Assembly: GCF_007858435.1 (NCBI RefSeq) | Contig: NZ_VIGW01000010.1 | Location: forward strand, 1-64,000 | DNA from: Tsukamurella asaccharolytica | GTDB taxonomy: Bacteria > Actinomycetota > Actinomycetes > Mycobacteriales > Mycobacteriaceae | Direction: 5' to 3' | Length of the DNA stretch: 64,000 nt | Translations under genes and position numbers: made by a program | In this document: positions 62,852 to 64,000 of the stretch, piece after piece | Numbering within the stretch: position 1 is the first letter of the stretch | How the letters are laid out: each line of letters opens with the position of its first letter | The notes under the pieces: model-generated | The model's input: only the letters and a program-made list of their open reading frames with translations | What the model was told of the DNA's origin: nothing | Databases searched by the model: none

Positions 62852-63400
62852 CTACGACCGGAGGACGCGTCCCTGTGCGTCACGGACGCTGCCGGTGAGC
62901 ATCATGATCGCGTCGATCAGCGCCCAGATGCCTCCCGCCAGGAAGAACAGCATCGCGATGAGCATGCCGATGCCGAGGGTGATGAATCCCAGGAAGAAGA
63001 AGAACCAGCCGACGAGGTTGAGGCCCAATTGGAGGCCGCCGATCACGCCGTAGCCCAGGTAGAACCGGCCGGCGCCGAGGCCCCCGAGGAAGAGCTGAAG
63101 GAGCCCCGCCACGACCTTCGACTTGTCCGACAGCGGGAGACCCGTCGCCGGATCCACGCCGTACCCTCCGGCCGGCCCGTACCCGAACTGCGGGTATCCG
63201 GCCTGCGGATAGCCCGGCTGCGGGTACCCCGACTGGCCGTAGGCGCCCTGCGCGACTCCCTGGTAGGGCGCGATCGCGCCGTACGGTTGCTGGGCGTACG
63301 GGTCCTGCGATCCGTACGGCTGCGGATCGTATCCCTGCTGGGTGTACGGGTCGTATTGCTGGCCGTACTGACGGCCGTACGGCTGCTGCGGATCGGTCAT
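62852..63400 (-). CDS. TM2-domain protein with Tyr/Gln/Pro/Gly-rich N-terminus
   Basis: A 182-residue membrane protein. Residues 1-90 are low-complexity, built from Y/Q/P/G units such as YGQQYDP and [14 protein letters not shown]2 domain follows with two main helices (about 97-160), including [24 protein letters not shown] (in part). TM2 proteins are common in actinobacteria and lack a firm role. The ATG has a GGAG site (GGAGACCACC). It ends 41 bp from guaB1 on the same strand. Confidence 0.85.
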   Translation of the reverse strand: MTDPQQPYGRQYGQQYDPYTQQGYDPQPYGSQDPYAQQPYGAIAPYQGVAQGAYGQSGYPQPGYPQAGYPQFGYGPAGGYGVDPATGLPLSDKSKVVAGLLQLFLGGLGAGRFYLGYGVIGGLQLGLNLVGWFFFFLGFITLGIGMLIAMLFFLAGGIWALIDAIMMLTGSVRDAQGRVLRS

Positions 63401-63448
63401 GGTGGTCTCCTCACTCTCCCCTGAGGAGCTCAGCGTACCGGCGCCGGA

Positions 63449-64000
63449 TCAATGCAGCAGGAGTCGGGAGAGTTCGGTGAGCCAGGGCACCGCGACCGCG
63501 ACCGTGGGCACCACCAGGATCAGGCCCGCGAGCAGGTAGACCGACGCGCTGAACAGGGTGCTGGCCGGGGGCATCGACAGCCGCTCCACGCGGACGACGG
63601 TGCCGGTCCCGCCCACGGCGAGGGCGCCGTGCGGCGCGGGGCTCTGCGCGCAGGTGACCAGGGCGTTGGCGAGGGGGACCGGCCCGGCGGCGGCGACGGC
63701 CTCGTCGTCGGCGAGGAGCTCGACCAGGAGCTTCACCGAGTCGAGTGCGGCCGACGAGCGGACCAGCTTGGGGAAGGCGTGGTGGACGGCGGTGAAGGCC
63801 TCGAGCACCAGATCGTGTCGTGAGCGCAGGTGGGCTCGCTCGTGCGCGAGAACGGCGGTCAGCTCCTCGTGGCTGAGCTGATTGAGGGTGCCGACGCTGA
63901 GCACGACGCGGTGCCGCAGGCCGGGCAGGCAGTAGGCCAGAGGCTGGTCGACGCCGAGCACGCGCAGGTCGGCGGCGGAGACGGGGTGGTCACCGTCGAC
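63449..64000 (-). CDS. M56-family peptidase (BlaR1/Rv1845c-like), 5' part outside window
   Basis: The C-terminal 183 residues of a membrane metalloprotease. The zinc motif HERAH (LAHERAHLRSRHD) is present with the downstream LLADDEAVAAAG glutamate/aspartate region and a C-terminal helix. Coding continues open to the right edge, so the start lies beyond 64000. M56 enzymes sense or cleave at the membrane and often pair with BlaI-type repressors; Rv1845c lies beside Rv1846c (BlaI), which would be just outside here. The synteny block Rv1841c-Rv1845c ends at the edge. Confidence 0.88.
   Translation of the reverse strand, partial: VDGDHPVSAADLRVLGVDQPLAYCLPGLRHRVVLSVGTLNQLSHEELTAVLAHERAHLRSRHDLVLEAFTAVHHAFPKLVRSSAALDSVKLLVELLADDEAVAAAGPVPLANALVTCAQSPAPHGALAVGGTGTVVRVERLSMPPASTLFSASVYLLAGLILVVPTVAVAVPWLTELSRLLLH

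Noticed and set aside
62852-63400. Y/Q/P/G repeats of the TM2 protein as a CRISPR-like or tandem DNA repeat
   Set aside because: The repetition is at protein level, with varied codons and unequal spacing inside one gene; no spacer-repeat pattern is present.

Overview
The window is about 64 kb of very GC-rich chromosomal DNA. It reads as a member of the Mycobacteriales: many genes start with GTG or TTG, stops and starts often overlap as GTGA or ATGA, and gene content and order match Mycobacterium tuberculosis over long stretches. Tsukamurella, Gordonia or a relative fits best; the genus cannot be fixed by eye. No integrase, transposase, CRISPR array or phage gene was seen.

Region 1 (1-18474) begins with the 3' part of a 5S rRNA and continues with a conserved rightward housekeeping run in the order of M. 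tuberculosis Rv1691-Rv1713: TPR protein, HAD phosphatase, small protein, tlyA, NAD kinase, recN, steA, steB/mctB, pyrG, NUDIX hydrolase, xerD, parA-like, scpA, scpB, a membrane protein, rluB, cmk, der. It serves ribosome modification, DNA repair, nucleotide supply and chromosome/cell separation.

Region 2 (18479-30096) is accessory: a UMF1-type MFS transporter, an orphan Mce protein, an iron-box siderophore-interacting protein, a DUF2252 protein, a PtpB-like phosphatase, secreted proteins, tRNA-Pro(GGG), redox enzymes and an M28 aminopeptidase.

Region 3 (30162-36333) returns to conserved order (Rv1821-Rv1830): secA2, pgsA2, gcvH, garA, a MerR regulator, a DUF151 nuclease, a second MerR regulator. 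The conserved order resumes at gcvP (44454), which is led by a glycine riboswitch. Between them sits an 8-kb insertion (36360-44204): a leftward peptide/nickel-type ABC importer divergent from a formylglycine sulfatase of AtsA/AtsD size.

Region 4 (47286-64000) is mostly leftward: an MT0933-type small protein, a solute-binding-like protein that resembles Rv1836c without its VWA domain, a spermidine-synthase-like protein and glcB. Then comes the most interesting block, 52170-57821: a SyrD-like ABC exporter, a type III polyketide synthase and a cytochrome b5-desaturase fusion on one strand, divergent from an LppX/LprG-type lipoprotein. Together they look like a synthesis-to-export line for an envelope lipid. 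The window ends with an Rv1841c-Rv1845c-like run: two CNNM/CBS membrane proteins, guaB1, a TM2 protein and a truncated M56 peptidase.

Two 55-bp copies of one imperfect palindrome lie between convergent genes (19841-19895 and 47346-47400), which suggests a dispersed palindromic family.
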